Shown here in pieces: positions 10,009-18,017 of a stretch of 64,000 nucleotides of DNA. The translations under genes were made by a program, and so were the position numbers. The notes below the pieces were generated by a model that saw only the letters and a list, made by a program, of their open reading frames with translations, was not told the origin of the DNA and ran no database searches. This DNA is from Microbacterium ureisolvens (GTDB lineage Bacteria; Actinomycetota; Actinomycetes; Actinomycetales; Microbacteriaceae). The stretch lies in contig NZ_JADIJE010000002.1 in the NCBI RefSeq assembly GCF_015278315.1, positions 434,001-498,000 of the forward strand. Direction: 5' to 3'. The number at the start of each line of letters is the position of its first letter. Position 1 is the first letter of the stretch.

Positions 10009-10895
10009 CCCTTGAACGCTCCTGACATGAATCCGCGGACGTAGTGGCGCTGCAGCACCAGGAAGAGCACGATGCACGGCAGCGCGAGCACGACGACGCC
10101 CGCCTCGGTGGCGCCATAGTCGATGACGCCCTGCACCTGCACGCGGAGGTTCGAGACGGCCAGGGGCAGCGTCATCCGGTTCGTGTCGGTGATGAGGATG
10201 AGGGGCGCCATGAAGTCGTTCCAGGCGGCGAGGAAGGCGAACATGCCCACGGTGATGAGGCCGGGCTTGACCGCCGGCAGCAGCACGCGGCGGAGTGCGC
10301 CGAACGTGCTGGCGCCGTCGACCATGGCCGCCTCGTCGAGCTCGCGCGGGACGGATTCGAATGAGATCCGCATCATGAACATCGAGAACGGCAGCTGGAA
10401 CATCGTGAGCACGATGGCGACGCCGACGAGCGAGTTGCTCAGTCCCACCGCGTTGAGGATCACGTAGAGCGGGATGAGGAGCGTCGTGTAGGGCACCATC
10501 AGGATCGCGAGCACGGTGAGGAAGAGCAGGTTCTTGCCCGGGAACGAGAACCGGGCGAACGCGTATCCGCCGAGCGTCGAGACCAAGAGCGTCAGCAGGA
10601 CCGTCAGCAGCGCCACGAAGGTCGAGTTTCCGAGGTACACCCAGATGCCTGCCTGGTAGTTCGCGAGGGCGGCGTAGTTGCCGAAGCCCCAGCCCTCGGG
10701 CTGGCTGGTGCCGGCGCGGGGGGCGACCGACGAGACGGCGGTCCAGATGAGCGGATAGAGGAACATGATCGCGAGCGCGGTCGTCAGCACGGCGTAGGGG
10801 ATGCCGAACACGATGCGGGTCGCCGGCGAGCGGCGGCGCCGCGACGGCTTGACCGTGATGAGCGTGGTCGCCGAGGGGAGGGTCTGGACGGACAT
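10005..10895 (-). CDS. Carbohydrate ABC transporter permease, MalG type
   Basis: Inner-membrane permease of 296 residues with six predicted helices. The EAA loop that docks the ATPase is present near residue 197 (ELDEAAMVDGASTFG, followed by LLPAVKPG). It is the second of two permeases between a sugar-binding protein and the GH127 gene, so it very likely imports arabino-oligosaccharides. The ribosome site GAGGAAG precedes the ATG. No ATP-binding gene is in this operon; CUT1 systems in actinobacteria often share an MsiK-type ATPase encoded elsewhere. Confidence 0.88.
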   Translation of the reverse strand: MSVQTLPSATTLITVKPSRRRRSPATRIVFGIPYAVLTTALAIMFLYPLIWTAVSSVAPRAGTSQPEGWGFGNYAALANYQAGIWVYLGNSTFVALLTVLLTLLVSTLGGYAFARFSFPGKNLLFLTVLAILMVPYTTLLIPLYVILNAVGLSNSLVGVAIVLTMFQLPFSMFMMRISFESVPRELDEAAMVDGASTFGALRRVLLPAVKPGLITVGMFAFLAAWNDFMAPLILITDTNRMTLPLAVSNLRVQVQGVIDYGATEAGVVVLALPCIVLFLVLQRHYVRGFMSGAFKG

Positions 10896-10907
10896 TCCGG
10901 GGCTTCC

Positions 10908-11840
10908 TCAGTCCTCGTCGGTGCGGCGGAACGCGCGCAGCTGGGCGATGTTGATCAGGATCAGGGCGCCGAGCACGATCACCGACAGGGCGGCGGCGAT
11001 GCCGAGGTTGTTCTGGCCCTGGAAGGCGACGTTGTAGATCAGCTGCACGATCGTCATGGTGCTGTTGTCGGGTCCGCCCTTGGTCAGGATGTAGAACTGC
11101 TCGAACGCGAGCAGCGACCCTGTCACGCACAGCACGATCGTGAGTGCGAAAGTCGGGCGCAGCAGGGGCAGCGTGATGGTGCGGAAGGTCTGCCACGTCG
11201 AGGCGCCGTCGATGCGCGCCGCCTCGTACACGTCGTCGGGGATCGCCTGCAGGCCCACCAGCATCAGGAGCATGTAGAAGCCCGCGTAGCGCCAGACGAT
11301 GAGGAACACCGTCGACCACAGCGCTCCCTCGGGCGTGCCGAGGAACGTGAAGCCCCACGACTGCATCAGGTCGGCGAACGGTCCGGCGTAGGGGGAGTAG
11401 AGCACGTAGAAGAGGAGGGATGCCGAGGCCAGGCCCAGTGCGCTCGGCACGAGGAACGATGTGCGCAGGATCGACTTCCACCGCGTGGACTCCTGCACGA
11501 GGAGGGCGAGTCCGAGGCCCAGTCCGATGAGCAGGATCGTCGTGATGACGGTGTACTTCAGCGTGAACCAGGTCGCGTCCCAGAACAGGCGGTGCTGGAC
11601 GGCGTCGACGTAGTTGTCGGGGAGGTTCCAGCCCTGGTTGCCCGACAGCAGCGGCCAGTCCGAGGCCGACATCTGCAGCACGAGCGCGAGGGGCACGAGG
11701 AAGACGAACACCACGAAGAGCGCGGTGGGCGACGCGTACAGCCAGCCGCGCAGAGCCTCGCGGCGGGCGCGTGACGTGCGCTGCCGCCGCGGCGGTGCGT
11801 TCGGGGGACTGGTCGTCGGACTCAGGGTCTGTGCGGACAT
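10908..11840 (-). CDS. Carbohydrate ABC transporter permease, MalF/UgpA type
   Basis: Partner permease of 310 residues. An Arg-rich cytoplasmic N-terminus (residues 15-30) is followed by six hydrophobic helices and the EAA loop YEAARIDGASTWQTFRTITL near residue 206. It lies 12 bases before the MalG-type permease and 63 bases after the binding-protein gene. The pair forms the membrane channel of a CUT1 importer, with arabinosides as the probable cargo given the GH127 enzyme in the operon. Confidence 0.88.
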   Translation of the reverse strand: MSAQTLSPTTSPPNAPPRRQRTSRARREALRGWLYASPTALFVVFVFLVPLALVLQMSASDWPLLSGNQGWNLPDNYVDAVQHRLFWDATWFTLKYTVITTILLIGLGLGLALLVQESTRWKSILRTSFLVPSALGLASASLLFYVLYSPYAGPFADLMQSWGFTFLGTPEGALWSTVFLIVWRYAGFYMLLMLVGLQAIPDDVYEAARIDGASTWQTFRTITLPLLRPTFALTIVLCVTGSLLAFEQFYILTKGGPDNSTMTIVQLIYNVAFQGQNNLGIAAALSVIVLGALILINIAQLRAFRRTDED

Positions 11841-11903
11841 CGCGTTCGTTCTCCGGGGTCTTTCGGGGGGCGGCGGCCCGGTCGCCCGGGCCGCCGCCGT
11901 GGC

Positions 11904-13205
11904 TCACTGCGAGAGGATCTCGGTGATGCCCTCGTTGTCGGCGTCGACCGTGTCGGTGCCCTCCAGCACGGCGTTTCGCACGAGCGTCAGCCAGGGGCTG
12001 CCGGGGGCGTTGAAGGCCTGCTGGAAGTTGAGCGCCACCGGGGTGTCGCCCTGCGACGCCACCTCGTTGATGGTGACCAGGCGCGGGTCTTCGGCCGCGT
12101 ACTCGTTGTCGGCGAAGTCGGCGCGCGAGACGACGTCGTTGTTCTTCGCGAGGACCTCGACCTGTGCCTCCTCCGACATCAGCCACGTGAGGAAGTTCCA
12201 CGCCTGCGCGGCCTTCTCGGAGTCCTTCGAGATGCCGATGCCGTCGCCGCCGACGAACGTGGAGGCGCCGCCGTCGACACCCGGGATGCCGGCGACGCCC
12301 GCGTCGAACGGCGTCGACGACAGCAGCGTCGCGGGGTAGAACATCAGCCCGACGTTGCCCTCGGTGAATCCGGCGGTCCACGTCGGGCCGGCCTCGTCCT
12401 GCGAGCTCGGCAGCACGGCGCCCGACTCCCAGAGGTCGCGCCACGTGCCGTAGATCTCTTTGGCGGCGTCGTTCGCGAGCAGGGACTCGCGGCCGTCGTC
12501 GCCCAGCACCTCTTCACCCGATGCCCAGATGCTGGGGAACCACGTGAAGACGAGGCATCCGCCGCAGTTCAGACCCGTCGCGGTGCCGTAGACGCCGTCC
12601 TTGCCCAGCGCCTGGATCTTCTTGGCGGCATCGGCGTACTCTGCCATGTTCGCCGGAGCCTTCTCGGGGTCGAGGCCGGCCTCTTCGAACAGCGCCTTGT
12701 TCCAGAACAGCATCGACAGGTCGAGCACGAAGGGCAGCACGTGCTCGTTGCCGTCGGCGTCGGTGCCGGCCGACAAATGGCCCTTGTTGATCTCGTCCTT
12801 GTAGTCGAGTCCGTCGATCTGCGCGGTGAGGTCCTGGAAGAGACCCTGCTCGACCCAGTTCGGCACGTAGACGATGTCGGCGGCGAAGAGGTCGGGCAGT
12901 CCGCCGGAGCCCGCCGCGGCGCCGACCTTGGCGACGTAGTCGTCGTTGGGCACGACGGTGAGCTCGACCTGGTTCTCGTGCGTCTCGTTGTACGCGTCGA
13001 CCAGCAGGTTGGCCTGCTTCTCGAGGGGCGCACGCGTCCAGAGCGTCAGCGTCGTGCCGTCGTCGGTGCCCTCGGTCGGGATGTCCTCCGGGGCGGTGCT
13101 CGCGCCGCCGCCGCCGGCGCAGCCGGCGAGGCCCACGAGGGCGCCCGAGAGGAGCAATGCGGTCGCGGCGCGCCAGCCTGCGGCGCGACGTCGGGTGGGT
13201 GTCAT
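11904..13205 (-). CDS. Extracellular sugar-binding lipoprotein of the GH127 locus
   Basis: Family 1 solute-binding protein of 433 residues. It has a lipoprotein signal with lipobox LVGLAGC (Cys near residue 28) and then a Gly/Ser/Ala linker. The mature domain begins TLTLWTRAPLEKQANLLVDA, typical of CUT1 receptors. I start it at the ATG at 13205 because AAGGAG sits six bases upstream; a GTG one codon earlier is possible. It is the first gene of the importer-GH127 operon, divergent from a LacI regulator, with two LacI-type operators in the shared promoter region. Confidence 0.85.
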   Translation of the reverse strand: MTPTRRRAAGWRAATALLLSGALVGLAGCAGGGGASTAPEDIPTEGTDDGTTLTLWTRAPLEKQANLLVDAYNETHENQVELTVVPNDDYVAKVGAAAGSGGLPDLFAADIVYVPNWVEQGLFQDLTAQIDGLDYKDEINKGHLSAGTDADGNEHVLPFVLDLSMLFWNKALFEEAGLDPEKAPANMAEYADAAKKIQALGKDGVYGTATGLNCGGCLVFTWFPSIWASGEEVLGDDGRESLLANDAAKEIYGTWRDLWESGAVLPSSQDEAGPTWTAGFTEGNVGLMFYPATLLSSTPFDAGVAGIPGVDGGASTFVGGDGIGISKDSEKAAQAWNFLTWLMSEEAQVEVLAKNNDVVSRADFADNEYAAEDPRLVTINEVASQGDTPVALNFQQAFNAPGSPWLTLVRNAVLEGTDTVDADNEGITEILSQ

Positions 13206-13282
13206 CACAGTCTCCTTGGCTCATCGTCGAGCGTGCGCTGCGCGGTTGCGGCGCCGCTGCTGTGGGTGATTCCGAAAATGAT

Positions 13283-13296
13283 CGAAATCGCTTTCG
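13283..13296. promoter_or_regulatory. LacI-type operator CGAAATCGCTTTCG
   Basis: A 14-base near-palindrome with the central CG typical of LacI-family operators, in the promoter region between the binding-protein gene and the divergent LacI gene. Twelve of 14 positions are symmetrical. Confidence 0.6.
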
Positions 13297-13339
13297 GCAA
13301 GGTATCGTGAGTCATCACGAGCGGTCAAGACGTCCTGTC

Positions 13340-13351
13340 GATAACGTTTCC
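13340..13351. promoter_or_regulatory. Second LacI-type operator GATAACGTTTCC
   Basis: A near-palindrome centred on AACGTT, 20-31 bases before the LacI start codon and about 57 bases from the first operator. The position suggests autoregulation; two spaced sites would allow looping. Confidence 0.5.
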
Positions 13352-13370
13352 GCAACGACGAGGAGGGGTG

Positions 13371-14396
13371 ATGGCGCCGAGCGATGCCGGAGGACGCAGC
13401 GCGACACTGAGCGATGTCGCGAGGAAAGCGGGGGTGTCGATCGCCACCGCCTCGAAGGCGCTCAATGGGCGCGACGACGTCGCGTCGGCCACCCGCCGGC
13501 GCGTGATGGATGCCGCAGAAGAGCTGTCGTTCACCCCCAACGCGATGGCGCGCGGGCTCCTGGCCGGCCGCACCGGCACCGTCGGCCTCCTCACCAGCGA
13601 TCTCGAGGGCCGCTTCATGATCCCGATCCTCATGGGGGCCGAGGACGCCTTCGGTGCCGGACAGGTGAACGTCTTCCTCTGCGACGCGCGCGGCGACGCG
13701 ATCCGCGAGCAGCATCACCTGAAGGCGCTGCTGAGCCGGCGCGTCGACGGCATCATCGTCGTCGGGCGTCAGACCGACCCTCGTCCGTCGCTCGGGCAGG
13801 AGATCCCGGTGCCCGTCGTGTACGCGTACGCGCCCTCGGACGACCCGCGCGACCTCTCACTCACCCCTGACAACTACGCCGGCGGGCGCCTGGCGATCGA
13901 GCACCTGATCGCATGCGGCCGCACCCGCATCGCGCACATCACGGGCGATCCGACGTATGCGGCAGCGCAAGACCGCATCGCGGGGGCCAGGGCGGCGCTG
14001 GACGCCGCCGGACTCCAGCTCGTGGGCGATCCGATGTTCTCGGAATGGACCGAGCATTGGGGGAGGGATGCCGCAGCCCTGCTGCTTCAGCGGCACCCCG
14101 ACGTCGACGCGATCTTCTGCGGCTCCGACCAGATCGCCCGGGGTGTTCTCGACACGGCGCGAGACCTGGGGCGGAGCGTGCCCGAAGACCTCGCGGTGAT
14201 CGGCTACGACAACTGGGAGGTGCTCGCGACGAACTCGCGGCCGGAGCTCACGAGCATCGACGCGAACCTGCAGCAGCTCGGCCGTCAGGCCGCGCAGCGG
14301 GTGTTCGACGCGATCGACGGCGTCGACATCGGCGAGGGCACGCACCACCTGCCCGTGCGCCTCATCATCCGCGGCTCGACGATCCCGCGCCGCTGA
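13371..14396 (+). CDS. LacI-family transcriptional regulator of the GH127 locus
   Basis: DNA-binding repressor of 341 residues. The N-terminal helix-turn-helix is LSDVARKAGVSIATASKALN (residues 11-30), followed by the hinge and a periplasmic-binding-protein-like sugar domain ending in PVRLIIRGSTIPRR. I choose ATG 13371, behind AGGAGGGG; the GTG one codon upstream would be too close to that site. It diverges from the binding-protein gene and almost certainly represses the importer and GH127, with arabinose or an arabinoside as the likely inducer. Inducer identity is inference from the operon content. Confidence 0.88.
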   Translation: MAPSDAGGRSATLSDVARKAGVSIATASKALNGRDDVASATRRRVMDAAEELSFTPNAMARGLLAGRTGTVGLLTSDLEGRFMIPILMGAEDAFGAGQVNVFLCDARGDAIREQHHLKALLSRRVDGIIVVGRQTDPRPSLGQEIPVPVVYAYAPSDDPRDLSLTPDNYAGGRLAIEHLIACGRTRIAHITGDPTYAAAQDRIAGARAALDAAGLQLVGDPMFSEWTEHWGRDAAALLLQRHPDVDAIFCGSDQIARGVLDTARDLGRSVPEDLAVIGYDNWEVLATNSRPELTSIDANLQQLGRQAAQRVFDAIDGVDIGEGTHHLPVRLIIRGSTIPRR

Positions 14397-14460
14397 CGCG
14401 GCTGAGCTCCGCCGAGGCCCCGGACGCGCGCGGTGCGCCCCGACTCAGGAGAGCCGGCCG

Positions 14461-15042
14461 CTACCCGCGCGGACGCCGCCACCACGGCCGACGGCGCCGG
14501 GGTGCGGCATCCGTCTCGGCAGCCGTCGCGGCGGCGGCACGAGCGTCGCGGCGCTCGCGCCATGCGGCCACCTCGTCTTCGACCTCGCGCGTCGGCGTCA
14601 CGACGGGCGGGCCGCCGAGCAGCTGCCGCCGGGCCTCGATGACCCGCCGGTTGAAGTCCTCGAGCGCATCGCGCACCTCGTCCTCGCGCGACAGCTCGTC
14701 GAGCTTCGCGTCGAGCTCGGCGTTCTCCACCCGCAGCATGAGCGCGGGAGGGCCGAGGCCGGTGAGCTGCTCCGTCTCGATCTTGCGCCGGATCCACCAG
14801 TCCGGGTCGTGCGTCTCGCCGAGTCCGGGGATGGGCTTGCCGGCGCCCGGGAGGTCGTCGAACTCGCCGCGCCGGATCGCCTGCTGGATCGCGGTCTCGA
14901 CCACGGCGGCGCGGTCGGCCGCCGAATACGCGCGCGCGACCTGCGAGCCCTCGGGCGAGGCATCCGTCTCCTCCTCGGTGCCGTCGGCGCCCGACCTCGC
15001 CGCCCGATAGCGTGCGGCGGCGAGGCGCGGATCGTCGGTCAT
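14461..15042 (-). CDS. DUF1992 (DnaJ-C28-like) domain protein
   Basis: Protein of 193 residues. The central region matches the DUF1992 pattern: VETAIQQAIRRGEFDDLPGAG, then KPIPGL and DPDWWIRRKIE (about residues 48-90), followed by a charged helical stretch with LNRRVIEARR-like spacing. The C-terminus is an Arg/Trp-rich basic tail (PRRRRPWWRRPRG) that could touch nucleic acid or membrane. Family members are poorly understood; DUF1992 also occurs in the eukaryotic DNAJC28. The start overlaps the stop of the upstream epimerase gene (ATGA), so the two are coupled. Confidence 0.8.
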   Translation of the reverse strand: MTDDPRLAAARYRAARSGADGTEEETDASPEGSQVARAYSAADRAAVVETAIQQAIRRGEFDDLPGAGKPIPGLGETHDPDWWIRRKIETEQLTGLGPPALMLRVENAELDAKLDELSREDEVRDALEDFNRRVIEARRQLLGGPPVVTPTREVEDEVAAWRERRDARAAAATAAETDAAPRRRRPWWRRPRG

Positions 15043-15890
15043 GACCCCGCGACGTGGTCCCGCCACGAGTGCTGCGGGTCGTACCCCAGCAGGCGGCGGG
15101 CCTTGTCGATCGACAGGAGGGTGTCGTGCTCGCCGAACTCTCGCGTCTCGACGCCGGGGAACACCTCGGCGACGAGCTCGGCGTTCGGGCGCGACATCAC
15201 GGTGTCGGCGGCGGCGATGATGTACGTCTCGAAGCCCGGGGGAGCGACCTCGAGCGCGCGCTGCACCGCGTGCGCGCCGTCGCGGGCGTCGATGTAGCCC
15301 CACAGGTTCCACTTGCGCTTCATCGCATCGTCGTCGTACGAGGGGAATGCCTCGTAGTCCTTGGGGACCATCACGTTCGAGAAGCGCAGGCCGGTGATCG
15401 ACAGGTCGGGGTGCCAGCGCACCAGCTCGACGGCCATGCGCTCCTCGAGCGTCTTGACCAGCGAGTACACCGACTCGGGCCGCGGCGGGTACACCTCGTC
15501 GACCGGGATGTACGGCGGCGGCACGTCGAAAGGCAGGCCCAGCACCGTCTCGCTCGACGCGTAGACGAGGCGACGGATGCCGAGCCGCACGGTCGCCCAG
15601 AACACGTTGAACGTCGCGTTCATATTGTTGTGGAACGTCGCGACATCGGAGCGGATGCCGGGGGCCGGGATCGCGCCGAGATGAACGACCGCGTCGAACC
15701 CGTCGTGGCGGTCGTTCACGGCGGCGAGGGCGTCGACGACCTGGCCGTAGTCGGTGAGGTCGACCTGGACGAAGTCGTGGCCGCGGGTGCCGACGACGTC
15801 GAGGCCGATGACGTCGTATCCGGCCGCACGCAGTTCGCGGGCGACGACGGTGCCGAGCTTTCCGGACGAGCCGGTGAGGGCGATGCGCAT
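15039..15890 (-). CDS. NAD-dependent epimerase/dehydratase family protein
   Basis: Extended-SDR enzyme of 283 residues. The Rossmann NAD site is TGSSGKLGTVVARELRAAGY at the N-terminus, and the catalytic pair is in YSLVK (near residue 150). The wording VTLTDYGQVVDAL-like and SSETVLGLPFDVPPPYIP resembles sugar-acid or hexuronate dehydrogenase-like members. It probably oxidises or epimerises a sugar derivative, but the substrate cannot be given. GGAGG lies directly before the ATG with unusually short spacing. Downstream it is coupled to the DUF1992 gene. Confidence 0.8.
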   Translation of the reverse strand: MRIALTGSSGKLGTVVARELRAAGYDVIGLDVVGTRGHDFVQVDLTDYGQVVDALAAVNDRHDGFDAVVHLGAIPAPGIRSDVATFHNNMNATFNVFWATVRLGIRRLVYASSETVLGLPFDVPPPYIPVDEVYPPRPESVYSLVKTLEERMAVELVRWHPDLSITGLRFSNVMVPKDYEAFPSYDDDAMKRKWNLWGYIDARDGAHAVQRALEVAPPGFETYIIAAADTVMSRPNAELVAEVFPGVETREFGEHDTLLSIDKARRLLGYDPQHSWRDHVAGS

Positions 15891-15943
15891 GCCTCCAGCC
15901 TGCCACTGCCGGCGGGGCCGCGGGCCATCGGTCGCCCAAGGCG

Positions 15944-16900
15944 TCAGGGTCGAGGGTCGACCGCCGTCGCGAACCGCTCGGGCTCGCCCTCGCCCTCGCC
16001 CGCGACCAGGCGGCGCAGTCGTTCGCGGGCGAAGTCCTGCGCGCGCGGTCCGCTGGCCAGCGCTTTCGCCGAGACCGAGAGCACCACGCGGGTGAGGGTG
16101 ATCACGGGGAAGGGCGAGCGGCGCAGGCCGAGCAAGCGCCGATACCGGACCGGGAGGCTGGCCACCGCGGCGGCGAAGAGCACGCGGTACGCCGGGCGCA
16201 TCACGCCGTGGAAGGGGGCCTTCCGAAGGAACCGCACGACGTCGTCCACGCGCTCGTCGCGACGCAGCTCGCCGCGCTCCAGGTAGCCGTCCATCCGTGC
16301 GTGGAGGTCTCGCTCGGTGAGCGGCGGATCCGCGAGCCGCATGAGCCTGCCCGCCTGGGACCACTCCGCGACGTAGGCGTCGGGCCCGCCCGGGATCGCC
16401 CCGCCCCACCGCTCGTGGGCGCCCAGGAATGCCTCCGTGAACGCCAGGTGCACCCACTCGACGAGATCGGCGTCGGCCGCGGAGTAGGAGCGCTCGCCGG
16501 ATGCCGACTCGTACGAGCCCCGCACCCGCTCGTGCAGCCGCGCGACGCGCGCCGTCTCGCGCGCGGCCTGCTCCCTCGAGCCGTAGGTGACGCAGATGAT
16601 CCACCGCACCGTTCCGGTCAGGCGGCCGATGGGATCGTCGCGGTATCGCGAGTAGTCGTGGACCCCGGCCATCGCTCCCGGATGCAGGGCCTGGATCAGG
16701 AGGGCGCGGATGCCGGCGACGAAGGTGCCGGTGCCGGCGTGCACGGTCCACACGGGCCCGCCGTCGGCGAACCAGCCCGCGTCATCGCCGTCGGCGAGCG
16801 CCCGCACCCACGGCGGCGTGCCGTCGGGGTCGCCGGAGAGCGCGGTCAGCAGCCGAGCGCGCAGCGTCGGCCGGCCGGCATTCCGAGAGGGCGCGCTCAT
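15944..16900 (-). CDS. Oxygenase MpaB family (DUF2236) protein
   Basis: Protein of 318 residues with the DUF2236 pattern: LLIQALHPGAMAGVHDYSRY near residue 67, GRLTGTVRWI near 92 and WVHLAFTEAF near 148. The conserved His residues are proposed heme or metal ligands in the MpaB/latex-clearing-like group. Several members are oxygenases, but most actinobacterial copies are uncharacterised. No signal peptide is evident. It stands alone, on the same strand as but 53 bases before the epimerase gene. Confidence 0.8.
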   Translation of the reverse strand: MSAPSRNAGRPTLRARLLTALSGDPDGTPPWVRALADGDDAGWFADGGPVWTVHAGTGTFVAGIRALLIQALHPGAMAGVHDYSRYRDDPIGRLTGTVRWIICVTYGSREQAARETARVARLHERVRGSYESASGERSYSAADADLVEWVHLAFTEAFLGAHERWGGAIPGGPDAYVAEWSQAGRLMRLADPPLTERDLHARMDGYLERGELRRDERVDDVVRFLRKAPFHGVMRPAYRVLFAAAVASLPVRYRRLLGLRRSPFPVITLTRVVLSVSAKALASGPRAQDFARERLRRLVAGEGEGEPERFATAVDPRP

Positions 16901-16973
16901 GAGTCCAGCGTGCCATCCCCGGAGCCGGGAAGGCGCGTGGCCGGGGCATCCGCTCGCAGACCGGCCCGCCGGG

Positions 16974-18017
16974 TCACGCCGAAGGCGCCCGGGTCGACTC
17001 GCGCACGATCAGGTGGGTCGGCAGGGGGGTGTCCTCCGTGACGCTGTCGGGCTCTTCGACCGACACCAGCACCTTCTGCATGATGAGTTCGCCGAGCGTG
17101 TCGAAGTCCTGGCGAACGGTCGTCAGCGGCGGATACAGGTAGCCCGCCTCGGGCACGTCGTCGAAGCCGACGACGCTCACATCCTCGGGAACGCGAAGCC
17201 CCCGCTCGCGCAGCGCCGAGAGCAGGCCGATCGACATGTGGTCGTTCCCGACGAACACGGCGGAGCCGGGACGGATGTCGAGCTCGAGCCCGACGCGATG
17301 CCCGCTCGCCGCCGACCAGTCGCCGTGACGGGGCTCGACGACCTCGAGCCGGCGCTCGGCCAGCTCGTCGCGCCATCCGCGGATCCGCTCGAGCGCATCC
17401 GGCGCGCGAGTCGGACCGGCGAGGTGGAAGATCCGCGTGTGGCCGAGCTCGGCCAGATGGCGGACGGCCGATCGCGCGCCGCGGTACTGGTCGATCGACA
17501 CGATGTGGGGACTCCGCCGGGCGGAGGCCGTCGCGGCCACGAGCGGGATGCTGAGGTCGAGGCCGCGGACGACCTCGAGGACCCCGATGTCGACGACGAT
17601 CAGCACGATCGCGTCGACGCGCTGCCGCAGCAGTCCCTCGACCACCCCCTTGATCGCCGCGGGGTCGGGGTCGACCGCGCTGACGGTGTCGACGCTGTAG
17701 CGCGCGGCCCGGGCCGCGAAGTTGAAATGCGTGGCGATCGAGGTAGGCCCGAAGTCGGGGACGCCGGGCGTCACCAGCCCGATCGTGCGCGTGCGACGGG
17801 TCACGAGCGCGCGGGCGGCGGGAGACGGGCTGTAGCGCAGCTGCGCGATCGCCTGCTCGACGCGGGCTCGGGTGGCCGGGCGGACGTTGGGCAGGTCGTT
17901 GATCACGCGCGAGACGGTCTGATGCGAGACCCCCGCGAGGCGGGCGACGTCGAAGATGTTGGCGGCGCGCGTCGATGCGTCGTCGGCCGCCGCCCGCGGG
18001 TCAGTCATCGAGCTCAT
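16974..18017 (-). CDS. LacI-family regulator at the end of the furanose-importer operon
   Basis: Repressor of 347 residues (or 344 if the ATG at 18008 is used; neither has a strong ribosome site). The helix-turn-helix is IFDVARLAGVSHQTVSRVIN, and the sugar-binding domain ends with PTHLIVRESTRAPSA. The start overlaps the stop of the second ATPase gene, so it is the sixth gene of the importer operon and is probably co-transcribed. Being within the operon, it may feed back on it or on a further sugar locus. A separate LacI gene at 24601 is the better candidate for the main arabinose regulator. Confidence 0.85.
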   Translation of the reverse strand: MSSMTDPRAAADDASTRAANIFDVARLAGVSHQTVSRVINDLPNVRPATRARVEQAIAQLRYSPSPAARALVTRRTRTIGLVTPGVPDFGPTSIATHFNFAARAARYSVDTVSAVDPDPAAIKGVVEGLLRQRVDAIVLIVVDIGVLEVVRGLDLSIPLVAATASARRSPHIVSIDQYRGARSAVRHLAELGHTRIFHLAGPTRAPDALERIRGWRDELAERRLEVVEPRHGDWSAASGHRVGLELDIRPGSAVFVGNDHMSIGLLSALRERGLRVPEDVSVVGFDDVPEAGYLYPPLTTVRQDFDTLGELIMQKVLVSVEEPDSVTEDTPLPTHLIVRESTRAPSA

